Source: Anaerotignum sp. MSJ-24
GTDB taxonomy: Bacteria > Bacillota > Clostridia > Lachnospirales > Anaerotignaceae
Assembly: GCF_018918145.1 (NCBI RefSeq)
Contig: NZ_JAHLPX010000002.1
Span: forward strand, 1-64,000
Direction: 5' to 3'
DNA: 64,000 nt
A program made the translations under genes and the position numbers. The notes beneath the pieces are model-generated. The model had not been told where the DNA came from. It saw nothing but the letters and a program-made list of their open reading frames with translations, and ran no database searches. Below are positions 63,603 to 64,000 of this stretch, one piece after another (positions within the stretch are counted from its first letter, which is position 1; each line of letters begins with the position of its first letter).

Positions 63603-64000
63603 CTATGATTCTTTTAACGACATTTCATTCTTTATGTAGTCTTCTTCCAGTTTATTTTTATGTATTCCTTTATAATCTTTTAATTCTTTCCTGCTGTATC
63701 TGCATAGTATCATCTACACCTGAAATTTCTGTTTATGTATTTATGCTTTTAATTTGCATGCCTATTGAATATCATTAGTGCAATCTTACTTTTGAGTGTC
63801 CCTACAAATTGTGATACACTCATATACGGTGGTAAGCTTACTAACATATGTATGTGGTCTGGGCATGCTTCTGCTGCTATTATCTCTACTTTTAATTCAT
63901 TACATATTTTGCAGTATTGCTCCTATATCACGTTTTAATTCCTTATAGATTATCTTTCTTCTATACTTCGGTGCAAATATCACGTGATATTCACATCTGT
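63603..64000 (-). pseudogene. Decayed IS200/IS605-family transposase TnpA (continues past the window)
   Basis: The minus strand encodes CEYHVIFAPKYRRKIIYKEL, then AEACPDHIHMLVSLPPYMSV (the HUH-type His pair) and SQFVGTLKSKIALMIFNRHA, a TnpA-type Y1 transposase. A frameshift lies near 63903 and in-frame stops interrupt the end. The N-terminus is beyond the window edge. Confidence 0.8.

Overview
The window reads as chromosome of an anaerobic gut-type Clostridia (Firmicutes). Promoters are TTGACA-17-TATAAT, ribosome binding sites are strong GGAGG types, GTG and TTG starts occur, and the metabolism includes ATP-type PEP carboxykinase, oxygen-sensitive 2-hydroxyacyl-CoA dehydratase subunits and a YgeW/YgeY/carbamate kinase group. 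I cannot name a species. No rRNA, tRNA or CRISPR array was seen.

Positions 1-21933 are a tandem array of integrative elements inserted at the 3' end of guaA. A 12-bp core (the last three codons and stop of guaA) occurs at about 220-231, 10619-10630 and 21922-21933. Only the right end of a first element is visible (1-231), with a possible IS605-type end inside it. Element 1 (about 218-10630) carries tnpV, a DUF6809 gene, a four-gene defence-like operon (ribbon-helix-helix regulator, EcoRI-type adenine methyltransferase, DUF262-HNH nuclease, large DUF4062 protein), an ATPase module, a repressor and a tyrosine integrase. Element 2 (about 10619-21933) is a mobilizable element: MobV relaxase, candidate oriT, MobC-like protein, ATPase, integrase, excisionase and repressor. 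Its cargo is a LUD protein, two acetyltransferases (one streptothricin-acetyltransferase-like), a YjbR protein, an ArsR/permease/thioredoxin operon and an XRE/DUF4180 pair. The cargo modules are separated by near-identical terminator hairpins. Each visible element end carries paired 7-bp arm sites with an 11-bp period.

Positions 21922-35400 are core chromosome: guaB-guaA, pckA, a secreted copper-amine-oxidase-N stalk protein, an HD hydrolase, a large exported beta-helix protein, then a regulator followed by ygeY-like peptidase, ygeW-like carbamoyltransferase and carbamate kinase.

Positions 35400-43600 hold a two-gene SPFH/zinc-ribbon plus TIR/TPR/transmembrane system, a 2-hydroxyacyl-CoA dehydratase subunit pair, a small membrane protein and a ClbS/DfsB-like protein.

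Positions 43670-50227 (minus strand) form a methionine operon: MetH activation-domain protein, MetH without that domain, a homocysteine methyltransferase/MTHFR fusion, a MalY/PatB C-S lyase and an acetyltransferase.

Positions 50336-64000 hold an antitoxin beside a decayed toxin fused to an EamA transporter remnant, a DJ-1/PfpI protein, an acetyltransferase fragment, glyA next to a split ThrE-type exporter, a MATE pump, an Lrp regulator, ftsH with a GT8 glycosyltransferase, a TetR regulator, a hybrid sensor kinase and a decayed IS200 transposase. Two copies of a cloverleaf-like intergenic repeat lie near 27.0 kb and 55.1 kb.
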